This document shows, piece by piece, positions 45,053-53,081 of a stretch of DNA of 64,000 nt (position 1 is its first letter; each line of letters opens with the position of its first letter). A program made the position numbers and the translations under genes. Source of the DNA: Thiomonas arsenitoxydans (GTDB taxonomy: Bacteria > Pseudomonadota > Gammaproteobacteria > Burkholderiales > Burkholderiaceae_C); assembly GCF_000253115.1 (NCBI RefSeq), contig NC_014145.1, positions 558,001 to 622,000 on the forward strand, written 5' to 3'. A model generated the notes under the pieces. That model made no database searches and had not been told where the DNA came from. It worked only from the letters and a program-made list of their open reading frames with translations.

Positions 45053-47574
45053 GCTCGTATTTTTTCGAGGATTTCCGGGTTCACGATGACCGGGTCATCC
45101 CCTTCGGAGAACGGGATATCGTGAGCGTCAAATGCTGCGTCGTTGATGTGCTCAAGCGCGCCATCAAGCATGAGGTCGAGGTCGCCAGCGATGTCCAGAA
45201 GGTCTTCGCGACTCCACTCGCGTTGACTCACCAGCATGCGTGCGAAGGAGGAGTGCGCCTCATCCAGTCCAAGTAGCGTCGTGGATGTCGGCGCAGCGTC
45301 CGTGTCTTCCGGCTGCTCCCCCACCGGAGTCGTTGAGGCAGCGGCGGGTCCCTGTGCTTGCTCACTCTCCACAAAGATGTCTGCCAAGAGCGCCGACACA
45401 CGCTCCGTGTCCCTCTGGAGGGCGGCGATGCGCTCCGGGTCAAGCCGGAGTCCCGCATCATCTTTGGCAGGAGCAGGCGTGATTGTGAGGCGCTTGCCCG
45501 CTGCGGCTCCATGCACATCGGAGAACACCTTTTGGGGGTCGACACCCAGGGTCTTGTAAACCTTTTCCAAGGTCTTCAACTCCGCCGGGGAGACTTCGCC
45601 ATCCGGCCGTACCAGAGTCGCCATGAACGCCGCAATGGCCTCCTTGGCTGGAAGTTCAACGGCTTCGAACTTTTTCTTAAGTGCCGTCAGCGATGTAGGT
45701 GCTTGATGCAGCAGTCGTAGCAGAGCCAGCAATCGCGATGCCTGCCCAGGTGTTAGGTGTTGCCAGGAGCGGACTGCCTCGCGCAAGAATCCCGCCTTGG
45801 CGTTGCTTGTCTCGTTGTCCGAGCCCACCACGGTCGAGGCCAGTTGGAGGGTGAGAACTGCCACATGGAAGGAGCTGCCTCCGCGTATCGCTCCCGACTC
45901 AGCAGGCAGTTTGAATACAACCACAGGGTCTTCTGGCTTTGGGAGTTTGGCTTCCCCCAATACGTCAGGCTCAAAGCCGATACCGGAGGCCTCTAGAACG
46001 CGCGCCAGAGCAAGGGTCTTCTCCTTCGTGAAGATGGTTTTTGCATTCAAAGCGGCCAGCAAGGCACCGAAGGTCATCTCGGCAACGCCGTCGACCATGC
46101 GTGACTGAAGGTTCTGGATGACTTCTCGTACCGCCAAGGGCCAGAGCGGTTCCGGAAGTTGCAGCACTGCCTCTAGGGACTCCTTGAACGCGGGGTCCCT
46201 CCCAACTAATCGGCTGTACGACTCCAGTGGTTTGGTTGCCGCGTCAACGACCGCTTGAAGCTTCTTGGTCGGCCCCGTGAGTACGGTGATGTCTGGGATA
46301 TTGCCGAAAGTGAGTTTCGGCTCGTGAACCTCAGAGCTACCGCGGAAGCCCGAAGAAGCTGGGTGGTAGCTGAATTTCAGCTTGGTCCGATTGTGCGGTA
46401 ATTGGATGCCACGACCACACTGTGTCTCGTACTCTTGGTGGAACATTTTTTCGAATTCGTCTGCGCATCTCTGCGCTGGCGTGCGAAGGTAGACAGTCGG
46501 CGCCATCCGCGCCCAAGCGAGCGCGATATGGACTGGAACGGGCACGCCGTCGACCGCGGTCTGACCGAGCGCGAGTCGAAGGTAAAGCGGAAGCTCGTAG
46601 GCCTCGGCCAATGCGGGAACGGGCTTTTCGTACAGACGGGGCGGGTACTCAGCCAGCTCTACCCATTCCAGGAGCTGGTGCGCGTGATGCCGAAACGAAC
46701 CAGACGCAGCTCCATAGGCGCTCAGCAGTCCGCGCAGTTCGGCCGCTATGGCAGGTAGCTCGAACCGGGCCCGCTCGTCTACAGGCGCGTCGAGGAGAAC
46801 CCGCCGCTCCAGCCCGTAGAAGAAGAGGAAGACGAACCCTACGTCAGCGGCTGGGTCTCGACGTCCGCTAGCCAGCCAGGTGAGGTACGCGCGCCGAGCG
46901 TCGGGCGACACCTCGGCATAGCTTGGCCAATAGGTCGTCTGCCTTTCGGCATAGTTGCCGACTTTGGCAACCGGCTTAGATGGGTCGATGAGACACGGGT
47001 CATTGCGGCCATACGGCGTCGGCAGCGACGTGCCGACGTAGACCATGCCGTCCGGCAGGACCATCCCAGCGACGGCGACCGACTCACCCGGAGGTGTCCA
47101 GCGGGCCTGGCCAAAGCCCTTAGGAGGAGAGGGCACCCGAAAGGTTGGTGTTGCTTGTGGTTTTACTATCGGGCCGGAGATGGGGACGGGCACGTCGGGC
47201 GTTGAAGTCTTGGCGGCTATGGGCGTTTGAACCTGTTGAAGTGTCGGCTCGATTCGATGTGCCGAAAGTTGCTCCATGTGAGCCGTTCTAGGCGCTGCAA
47301 GATGTTCCGCGAGCACATCCTTTCCGACAGGGGCCTGGGTCATCGGCGACGGAACTGTGGATTGCCACACGTCGCGCTGGGCCGGCCGGGGCACGGACAC
47401 CGGTGAGGGAGATTTCTTGTATTTTGTGGCGAGTAGGTACAGAAGGAAGCCGACTGCCGCGACCACGCCGATGCCAATCCAGACCTCCTTGGGAATGGAC
47501 GTCAGAAGTACGAGCGCGCCAAAAAACAGAACCGCCGCCGCGCCGCCTGAGCTCGATTTTCTTCTTCTTGCCAC
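45049..47574 (-). CDS. Membrane-anchored TerB_N / TerB / TerB_C protein
   Basis: The 841-residue protein starts with a basic patch and two membrane helices (about residues 11-27 and 30-49), then a Pro-rich linker to about 165. A TerB_N domain follows (DPSKPVAKVGNYAERQTTYWPSYAEVSPDARRAYLTWLASGRRDP, about 200-330). Near the end lie a TerB-like helical unit (AIAAFMATLVRPDGEVSPAELKTLEKVYKTLGV, about 650-690) with the acidic metal-binding pattern D-G-x-V-x-x-x-E, and a TerB_C-like tail. These domains belong to the tellurite-resistance-linked Ter systems, thought to act at the membrane in stress and phage response. It heads the TerB-BrxD-helicase operon. Confidence 0.82.
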   Translation of the reverse strand: MARRRKSSSGGAAAVLFFGALVLLTSIPKEVWIGIGVVAAVGFLLYLLATKYKKSPSPVSVPRPAQRDVWQSTVPSPMTQAPVGKDVLAEHLAAPRTAHMEQLSAHRIEPTLQQVQTPIAAKTSTPDVPVPISGPIVKPQATPTFRVPSPPKGFGQARWTPPGESVAVAGMVLPDGMVYVGTSLPTPYGRNDPCLIDPSKPVAKVGNYAERQTTYWPSYAEVSPDARRAYLTWLASGRRDPAADVGFVFLFFYGLERRVLLDAPVDERARFELPAIAAELRGLLSAYGAASGSFRHHAHQLLEWVELAEYPPRLYEKPVPALAEAYELPLYLRLALGQTAVDGVPVPVHIALAWARMAPTVYLRTPAQRCADEFEKMFHQEYETQCGRGIQLPHNRTKLKFSYHPASSGFRGSSEVHEPKLTFGNIPDITVLTGPTKKLQAVVDAATKPLESYSRLVGRDPAFKESLEAVLQLPEPLWPLAVREVIQNLQSRMVDGVAEMTFGALLAALNAKTIFTKEKTLALARVLEASGIGFEPDVLGEAKLPKPEDPVVVFKLPAESGAIRGGSSFHVAVLTLQLASTVVGSDNETSNAKAGFLREAVRSWQHLTPGQASRLLALLRLLHQAPTSLTALKKKFEAVELPAKEAIAAFMATLVRPDGEVSPAELKTLEKVYKTLGVDPQKVFSDVHGAAAGKRLTITPAPAKDDAGLRLDPERIAALQRDTERVSALLADIFVESEQAQGPAAASTTPVGEQPEDTDAAPTSTTLLGLDEAHSSFARMLVSQREWSREDLLDIAGDLDLMLDGALEHINDAAFDAHDIPFSEGDDPVIVNPEILEKIRA

Positions 47575-47790
47575 CAGCCCTTCCCCTCAAGCACGTCCGC
47601 ACCTACCGGGCACTATGAGGGAGAATAGCGCGTGTGTGCTTAGGTAGTTCCCGAGCCTTCCTCTTCACTACGCGGGCAAACGTAACAAGAATTTGCGCCC
47701 AGGGTCAAATAGCCAGTTGCGATTGCGCGTTCACGTGAATCGGCGAAGAGCTTTGGCTTAAGCAGCGGTGTGGTCCGGAGGGGCACAGTG

Positions 47791-47854
47791 CTCAAGGAGC
47801 CGGTCGACCCGAAGCCGCGGCTCCCTGAAGCGTCCTGGCGCTCTACCACTTGAG
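47791..47854 (-). other. tRNA-like remnant
   Basis: On the minus strand CTCAAG...CTTGAG forms a terminal stem around 64 nt. The 5' part reads like a D-arm (CTCAAGTGGTAGAGCGC) and a TTCGGGTC stretch sits where a T-loop would be, but the anticodon stem and the T-stem do not pair properly. It may be the decayed end of a tRNA gene, for example an old integration scar, or a chance hairpin. Confidence 0.3.
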
Positions 47855-48154
47855 AAACCATCTAGAAGCTTCTGTCACGCATGCTGGACGGCAGTGCTGA
47901 GATGTCCTTCCGTGCAGTAGCAGCTTGGAACGTTTTCCGTTATAAAAGGTATCTAGGTCGGCAGACCAATCATGCTCACGCTAACCCCATGCCATTCACC
48001 AACCGGCTGCTGGCGGATGCTTCGGACGTCGTTGCTGCTTGGCACGAGCGCAGCACCCCGCCCACGCCCTCAGAGGCCGCTACTTAGCACTCTCCGCGCA
48101 TCGCCGGGATGCCAGCGGTGACACCGATGCAAGCAACATGCGTGCACGGTCCGT

Positions 48155-48171
48155 GGCATCACTGTGATGCC
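48155..48171. promoter_or_regulatory. Operator-like perfect palindrome
   Basis: GGCATCAC and GTGATGCC flank a single T, giving a 17-bp dyad typical of a dimeric repressor site. No gene start is within 300 bp. Confidence 0.4.
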
Positions 48172-48389
48172 CTCGCAGGGCAACCGGCGGCACCCTCACC
48201 ATCGACTAGCGCGCCATCACAAACCCCCACCCCGACGGCGCCATAGGCCATCACCTTGCCGAGCCCTCCGGCGGACGGTGCTGCGTCCAGCAGCGTGCAT
48301 TGCACGGAGAGTTGCTGAGAGTAAGGGTCACGCTACTCCCAGTCGATACGCGAACGAGGAGTCAGCTGCCGCGACCGGGCACGGCAAGG

Positions 48390-48698
48390 CGGTGCGAACC
48401 GCCGCCGTCCCAGCGCAGCCCCCTCCGATGGACTGAGCGGGCGCCGCCAGGCGCGCGGCTGCAAGCAGCTCGGGCCCCGGGCTTTCAATGACCGAACCCA
48501 GGGTGGCGCGCTCACCCAAGGGGTGGGAGCACGATTTTCCACGTGGAAAGTCACCTTCCCCGGGGGCACCTTCGATGGCACGGCTGCTTGAAAGACCGGG
48601 CCAGCTGCGAGGAGACGGCTGCTGGAAGAACAGTTGGTGCCGACGTCGATGGACATAGGGCCTCGATAGACGGTTAGGGACGGCGGCGGTTCGCACCG
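48390..48698. repeat. 22-bp perfect inverted repeat, arms 48390-48411 and 48677-48698
   Basis: The left arm reads CGGTGCGAACCGCC and on, and the right arm is its exact reverse complement. The 265-bp spacer holds the CACGTG palindrome. The arms could be ends of a small non-autonomous element or binding sites; no flanking target duplication is evident. Confidence 0.6.
48533..48552. promoter_or_regulatory. parS-like CACGTG palindrome
   Basis: A perfect 14-bp palindrome TTTCCACGTGGAAA (48536-48549) extends to 20 bp with one mismatched pair. The CACGTG centre and flanking TTTC/GAAA resemble chromosomal ParB sites (TGTTTCACGTGAAACA) but the match is incomplete. No parAB genes are in the window. 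Confidence 0.35.
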
Positions 48699-48988
48699 GC
48701 GAAGCCGGGCGGGGAGCACAGCGGCCTTGTCGGACGTCGCGACGAAAACATGAACGACGCGCGCCCTAGCGCGCGAGGCAGTCTGCGGGGATGACACCCA
48801 TTGCCCCCTGCCCGCAGGCGGCCGTGCGTGAACCCTCGCCCAACCAACATCAGCCCGACGGCGGCGTGGTGGGCTGGCTATTAGGCCCTGATGGCGCGGT
48901 CATCTCTACACGAGACATGCCGCTGCTGCCGTGACGAGACAAGCGCTGGACAGCGGCCCCGAAAACGACACACACGGAGCCCCCAGCC

Positions 48989-50263
48989 ATGCAAGCACGA
49001 ACGAAGACACGCCCAAACGCAACACGCGATGCCGGGCCAGTCGCCACAGGTTCACCCTCGCCCGCAACAGGTGGCGCCACCTCCGGCATCACCGTGAGCA
49101 CGCGAAACGGCGTAACGGCTGTAACGCGTAACGGCGTAACCAACGAGGCCAAACTCGGCGACACGCCGGTTACAGCGTTACACGGTTACGACGACCAACG
49201 CCCGCTCGCACCCTCTCGCGGTCTGACCACCAGGGCATCGAGCCTCCATCTGCGTGACGCCATTTTCGAACGGTCCCTTCGGCTCGCAAACAGATTTAGG
49301 GTCATCCGCACCATCGACGTCGCCGCCGCTTGCTTTCCCGAGCGCCCATTCAAAGCTTCCCTGACAGCAGCCCAACGGGCGGTCCGCGGCATGGTCAAGC
49401 GTGGCCTTCTGCGTCGTTACAGGACCGACCGATTCCAGACGGTCTACGGACTCACGCAGCCCGGCGTAGATTGGCTCGGCGACCATGGCCACGACGCCGC
49501 ATCTTCAGTGCGAAGGGTCAGCGATATGACCAATCCCGAACACCGATTGTGGGCCCAATTTCTTGTGGTTTGCAGCTGGGCGCGAGGCCTCCGTGCGGTC
49601 ACAGAATCCGAGCTCCTGCATGACCTCAATGCCAATGCCAAAGCTGGCACGCGCAATGGGAGCAGCAAGGCCGTCCAAGGTTACATCACCGTGAGCGTCC
49701 ATCGCCGCGGCGCCTCTGTCCGCAAGCACCTGCGCCCAGATGCCGTCGCGTTCGATGTGGAGGGGCGAGGCGTCACCTGGTTCGAGGTTGACCGCAGCAA
49801 GCGTGGCTCAGACCGCGCGGCCGACTTGGCTGCTCTGGTCGGAGCAATTGGCAACAAAACGGCCGACGGTCGCGTTCTCCGCCGCGTTGTCGTCATGTGC
49901 AAAACCGAGCGCATTGAGCGGGATGCCCTGCGCATCGTCGAGCAGCTCGCGGCTGCTTGCAATCAGCTCGTGCTGACCGAAGGGCGTAGGCACATCCGGC
50001 GGCAGAGTGATGGCGTCTATGAAGTGATGGCGGCAATCCCGGTCAAGCGTCAGGACGGTCGAACCGCGCTGATAGACGAGCAAGTTGGGCATGTCATCGT
50101 GCAGATGCTGCCAATCTGGCTGCCGAAGGTGCGGATTGACGCGAGCAATCGATGGAGCACCGATGGTTGGTTCAGCGACAACTGCCTCCCGTACAGGCGG
50201 CCAGGAAACCTCAGCCTATGGCCGATGCCCGGGTCGCCGCTCGTCACGGTGGACGATGAGTGA
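48989..50263 (+). CDS. Replic_Relax-family replication/mobilisation protein
   Basis: The 424-residue protein has an N-terminal low-complexity part (1-85), a winged-helix segment (about 95-165: NRFRVIRTIDVAAACFPERPF...MVKRGLLRRYRTDRFQTVYGLTQPGVDWL) and a nuclease-like core with HLRPDAVAFDVEGRGVTWFEVDRSK (Asp251, Glu266, Asp268). This D-E-x-D layout and the wHTH match the replication-relaxation (Replic_Relax) family of plasmids and integrative elements. It lies just after the palindrome-rich stretch, and its first 200 bp contain the GTAAC/GTTAC cluster. Shine-Dalgarno GGAG precedes ATG 48989. The SSB gene follows, with a short overlap in an upstream frame. Confidence 0.7.
   Translation: MQARTKTRPNATRDAGPVATGSPSPATGGATSGITVSTRNGVTAVTRNGVTNEAKLGDTPVTALHGYDDQRPLAPSRGLTTRASSLHLRDAIFERSLRLANRFRVIRTIDVAAACFPERPFKASLTAAQRAVRGMVKRGLLRRYRTDRFQTVYGLTQPGVDWLGDHGHDAASSVRRVSDMTNPEHRLWAQFLVVCSWARGLRAVTESELLHDLNANAKAGTRNGSSKAVQGYITVSVHRRGASVRKHLRPDAVAFDVEGRGVTWFEVDRSKRGSDRAADLAALVGAIGNKTADGRVLRRVVVMCKTERIERDALRIVEQLAAACNQLVLTEGRRHIRRQSDGVYEVMAAIPVKRQDGRTALIDEQVGHVIVQMLPIWLPKVRIDASNRWSTDGWFSDNCLPYRRPGNLSLWPMPGSPLVTVDDE
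49112..49189. repeat. GTAAC/GTTAC cluster with about 8-bp spacing
   Basis: GTAAC occurs at 49112, 49121, 49128 and 49136, then its complement GTTAC at 49169, 49177 and 49185 (exact 8-bp steps). Four copies face one way and three the other around a centre near 49150. The repeats lie inside the coding start of the Replic_Relax gene (translated as TRNGVT repeats). The layout resembles iterons or a multimeric protein-binding site. Confidence 0.65.
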
Positions 50264-50319
50264 CCCGTCGCTACACGAAGGGATGGCGCCATGCCATCTC
50301 CATTCGAATAGGACAAAAC

Positions 50320-50649
50320 ATGCAAGTTTTTGGAAACGTCGCGACCGCGCCGGAGCGAAAGGTCAGCAAATCCACTGGGCGGGGACATTTTGAGTTTCGC
50401 TTGGCAGAGAGCCAGCGCGGTGTCGATACCGAACCGACCTGGTACACGGTGCGCGTGATGAAGGACCACAACCCCAAGCTCGACAAGGGCGCGTTTGTCA
50501 AAGTCACTGGAAAGCTGAAAACCGACTTCTACCTTTCACGCGAAGGCAAACCGACCGGCACCCTGTTGATTCTGGCATTCGAGGCGACCAAGCTGGCCAA
50601 ACCCGCCGCGCAGGCCACCGAGCCTGCGCGGCAAGAACAAGAAGACTGA
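50320..50649 (+). CDS. ssb: Single-stranded DNA-binding protein of the island
   Basis: A 109-residue OB-fold protein: MQVFGNVATAPERKVSKSTGRGHFEFRLAESQR, WYTVRVMKDHNPKLDKGAFVKVTGKLKTDFYLSREGKPTGTLLILAFEATKLA. It is shorter than chromosomal SSB and the C-terminal tail ends in QEQED rather than the usual DDDIPF tip. I start at ATG 50320, six bases after AGGA. A strong terminator follows. It likely serves replication or transfer of the element together with its neighbours. Confidence 0.85.
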   Translation: MQVFGNVATAPERKVSKSTGRGHFEFRLAESQRGVDTEPTWYTVRVMKDHNPKLDKGAFVKVTGKLKTDFYLSREGKPTGTLLILAFEATKLAKPAAQATEPARQEQED

Positions 50650-50670
50650 CTGGTCTTCGTTGATTCCAGC

Positions 50671-50694
50671 GCCCCCGACACCGGGGGCTTTTTT
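50671..50694 (+). terminator. Terminator after ssb
   Basis: GCCCCCG/CGGGGGC stem (50671-50688) followed by six T. Confidence 0.9.
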
Positions 50695-50900
50695 CTTGGT
50701 TTTATGGAAAAACCTTCCACGGCTGACCCTCCATAGCTCCCATCGCCGGCTTGGCGCGTGTCGAAGACCTGCCGATGACTGCAGGTGGATAAATGCACTG
50801 CCTAGACGTGCCAGCTGATGCCAAAAACAGGCGTCAGTCGGCGTGAGAGTCCGCAGTCGGTCGGCGTCTCTGCCCATAAACGACCGGCTGGAGTTTCACC

Positions 50901-51116
50901 ATGGAAGCACAAAAATTGCTCGACCTGGACGAGCTCGCGCAGATGCTGCGACGCAGCCCCGAGACCATCAAAAAAGACCTTCGCCGCAACCCAGACGCCG
51001 TGCCGCCGCGATTGATGCTGCCGCATACGCGCCTGCTGCGGTGGCGCGCTGTGGATGTCGATGCCTGGCTTGGGCAATACGTGCAGCCGGCCATGCCTCG
51101 CGGGAGGCTGCAATGA
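50901..51116 (+). CDS. AlpA-like helix-turn-helix protein
   Basis: The 71-residue protein MEAQKLLDLDELAQMLRRSPETIKKDLRRNPDAVPPRLMLPHTRLLRWRAVDVDAWL is an excisionase/AlpA-type winged helix. P4-like elements use such proteins to control integrase or replication genes. Its stop overlaps the start of the helicase gene (ATGA), so both are made together. Confidence 0.82.
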   Translation: MEAQKLLDLDELAQMLRRSPETIKKDLRRNPDAVPPRLMLPHTRLLRWRAVDVDAWLGQYVQPAMPRGRLQ

Positions 51117-52393
51117 CGCGCCGCGCATTCCAGCCCCATCTCTACGCCAGCCACGCCGTCGCGACCGGTGGCATCGCCTCGGACTCCAACCTTCTCTATC
51201 AGTGGACGGGCACTCACTGGTCCCCTATCGATGAAGAAGCGGCTGAACGCGATGCGTACGCGTGGCTCGTCGCGCAAGACCCTGCTTGGGCGAGTGCCGA
51301 GAACGCCCGTAAGGCAGTTCGTGCTGCGAGTCTTTTTTCCCCACGCCTGCCCAAGCTCACGGATGCGGTCGTCGTGCCGACCCAGTCCGGCTACGTGCAT
51401 CTTGACGGAGCAGAGCTCGTTCTAAAGCCCGCCGACCCGAGCCTGGGGCTGACGCATTGTCTCGATTGCCCTTATGCGCCTGAGGGCGTGATGCCAGCCC
51501 ACTTCGCAGCCTTTGTCCAAAGGGTATTGCCGGACCCCAGCGTACGGGCACGCGTGCAGGAGTACATCGGCTACACACTTCTTGCGGATGCGCGTTACCA
51601 GCGGGCACAGTTTTGGCTCGGCGAAGGCGCCAATGGCAAGGGGGTTCTCGCAAATGTGGTCCAAGCCCTCCACGGCCACATCGCGGCAATGGCGCTGGAC
51701 CAGTTGGCCGGCTTTCATCTGTCGGTCCTCGTTGGTGCAAGCCTGGTCTATGTCGACGAGGTGCCTCGCAAACCGATTGACGAGCAGCGGCTCAAATCCA
51801 TGATTGCCGGGGAGCGCATACCCGTGGACCGCAAGTACCGCGAACCACTCAGCATCCATGTGCGCGGAAAGTGGCTTGTTCTCGGTAACCACCTCCCGGC
51901 CATATCCGACCACAGCAGCGGCTTTTGGCGGCGTTGGGACGTGGTGCCGTTTTCGGTCACGATTCCGGAGCGCGAGCGTGACCCGCTCCTCGCGCAGACC
52001 ATCGTCCGCGAAGAACTGTCCGGCGTGCTGCGCTGGGCTCTCGATGGACTGGTGCGGCTACAAACCCGTGGAGGCTTTGACCCTGTCATGCCGGCGGCAA
52101 TGCAGGCGATGCTGCAAGAAGCCAAAGCGGACACGAATTCCGTCGTGGCGTGGGTTGAAGACCTCGGCGTGAAACTACAGCTGGCGTGTGATGTCCCGAA
52201 GGAGCGTGTGTTCGAACACTATCGCAACTGGTGCGCGGTCAATGCCATGCACGAGGTGAGCGTCGTCCAATTCTGGAAGCGGGTGCGCGAGCATTTTCGG
52301 GAATTGACCGAGGCGCGCATACGGACGGGGCCTGGCCAGCGGCGGGTCTGCAATGTGAAGCTCTCGGCATCGACGACAGACCTGGATATCTGA
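51113..52393 (+). CDS. P4/D5-type replication helicase (superfamily 3)
   Basis: A 426-residue protein with the D5_N/P4 C-terminal layout: YIGYTLLADARYQRAQFWLGEGANGKGVLANVV with Walker A (170-177), Walker B LVYVDE (211-216), FKSMIAGERIPVDRKYREPLSIHVRGKWLVLGNHLP and DHSSGFWRRWDVVPF with the arginine finger. The N-terminal primase part found in full P4 alpha proteins is absent. It is the replicative helicase of satellite phages, plasmids and integrative elements. ATG 51113 overlaps the AlpA-like gene; the frame upstream of that has no similarity. A terminator lies 26 bp after the stop. Confidence 0.88.
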   Translation: MTRRAFQPHLYASHAVATGGIASDSNLLYQWTGTHWSPIDEEAAERDAYAWLVAQDPAWASAENARKAVRAASLFSPRLPKLTDAVVVPTQSGYVHLDGAELVLKPADPSLGLTHCLDCPYAPEGVMPAHFAAFVQRVLPDPSVRARVQEYIGYTLLADARYQRAQFWLGEGANGKGVLANVVQALHGHIAAMALDQLAGFHLSVLVGASLVYVDEVPRKPIDEQRLKSMIAGERIPVDRKYREPLSIHVRGKWLVLGNHLPAISDHSSGFWRRWDVVPFSVTIPERERDPLLAQTIVREELSGVLRWALDGLVRLQTRGGFDPVMPAAMQAMLQEAKADTNSVVAWVEDLGVKLQLACDVPKERVFEHYRNWCAVNAMHEVSVVQFWKRVREHFRELTEARIRTGPGQRRVCNVKLSASTTDLDI

Positions 52394-52418
52394 ACTGAAG
52401 GGCTGCATCAAGGGCGCG

Positions 52419-52449
52419 GGGCGCGAGTGCATTGGTCTCGCGCCCTTTT
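52419..52449 (+). terminator. Terminator after the helicase gene
   Basis: GGGCGCGAG and CTCGCGCCC pair over a nine-base loop, followed by TTTT. Confidence 0.85.
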
Positions 52450-53039
52450 GCGTTGGCTCTGCCCGAGGAATGGCCGTGCCGAGTGTGCCAGGCGAAAATC
52501 CCAAAGACTTTGGGTTGTGTGACTCCTATTTCCTTTTTCCTTATCTTTCGCGAAAGTTTGGATTCTGACCCGTCACACTCGGCACAGAAGCAGCATTCAT
52601 CCATCAAAACAATCACCTACAACATGCGCCGGGTGCGCCTTTGACCCGGCAACAGCCAGCACAGCCAAGGCAGCCACTTGGCGCATGACCCTGGCCCGAG
52701 TCGGGGCCAGGCAGGGCGACCACCACGAACCGCCGGTGGCAGGCCTCGAATACGCATGGGACAGGGGCAACCGGCTCTGCGTCCCACCGCCACACTGGCC
52801 GACCAGAGTTGGCCAGTGCATGAAGCAAGACAATCTATCCAGGAAGGAAAGGGTCCAGGGTCGACGCGGCTCTCCAAGGATGCGTTCCGGCGCGGTGGGT
52901 CTGGCAAACCAAGCTGAAGGACGCATGCGCGCCCGCAACGTCCCGCTGGTGGCTGGGTGCTTGCGCTGTGATTTCGACTTCTGTCGATGACGCTTGACTT
53001 GCTGACGCCTGAATCAGTCCATGAGAGATGCCACCCATG
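52450..53039. other. Gene-free stretch of about 590 bp
   Basis: Apart from the terminator before it I see no supportable gene, RNA or repeat family here. The last 100 bp should hold the promoter of the nucleotidyltransferase gene. Confidence 0.45.
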
Positions 53040-53068
53040 TTTCAGTAAACTATTTGAAATTACTGAAA
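53040..53068. promoter_or_regulatory. Operator-like 9-bp inverted repeat
   Basis: TTTCAGTAA (53040) and TTACTGAAA (53060) are exact complements with an 11-base spacer, 13 bp upstream of the nucleotidyltransferase ATG. This AT-rich site in GC-rich DNA could be an autoregulatory operator. Confidence 0.55.
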
Positions 53069-53081
53069 TTCGCGCAACGCC

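Larger units (their letters stand above)
47855..48988. other. Gene-free, palindrome-rich stretch (about 1.1 kb)
   Basis: No frame here looks like a real gene; the short frames are Arg/Pro/Ser-rich. Several dyads stand out: GGCATCAC/GTGATGCC at 48155-48171, a 22-bp inverted repeat at 48390-48411 and 48677-48698, and a CACGTG-centred palindrome at 48533-48552. Lying directly upstream of the Replic_Relax gene, the stretch may hold an origin, a transfer start or a partition site. Confidence 0.5.

Noticed and set aside
47881..48087. 68-residue plus-strand frame
   Set aside because: No Shine-Dalgarno, no domain, composition like the surrounding non-coding DNA.
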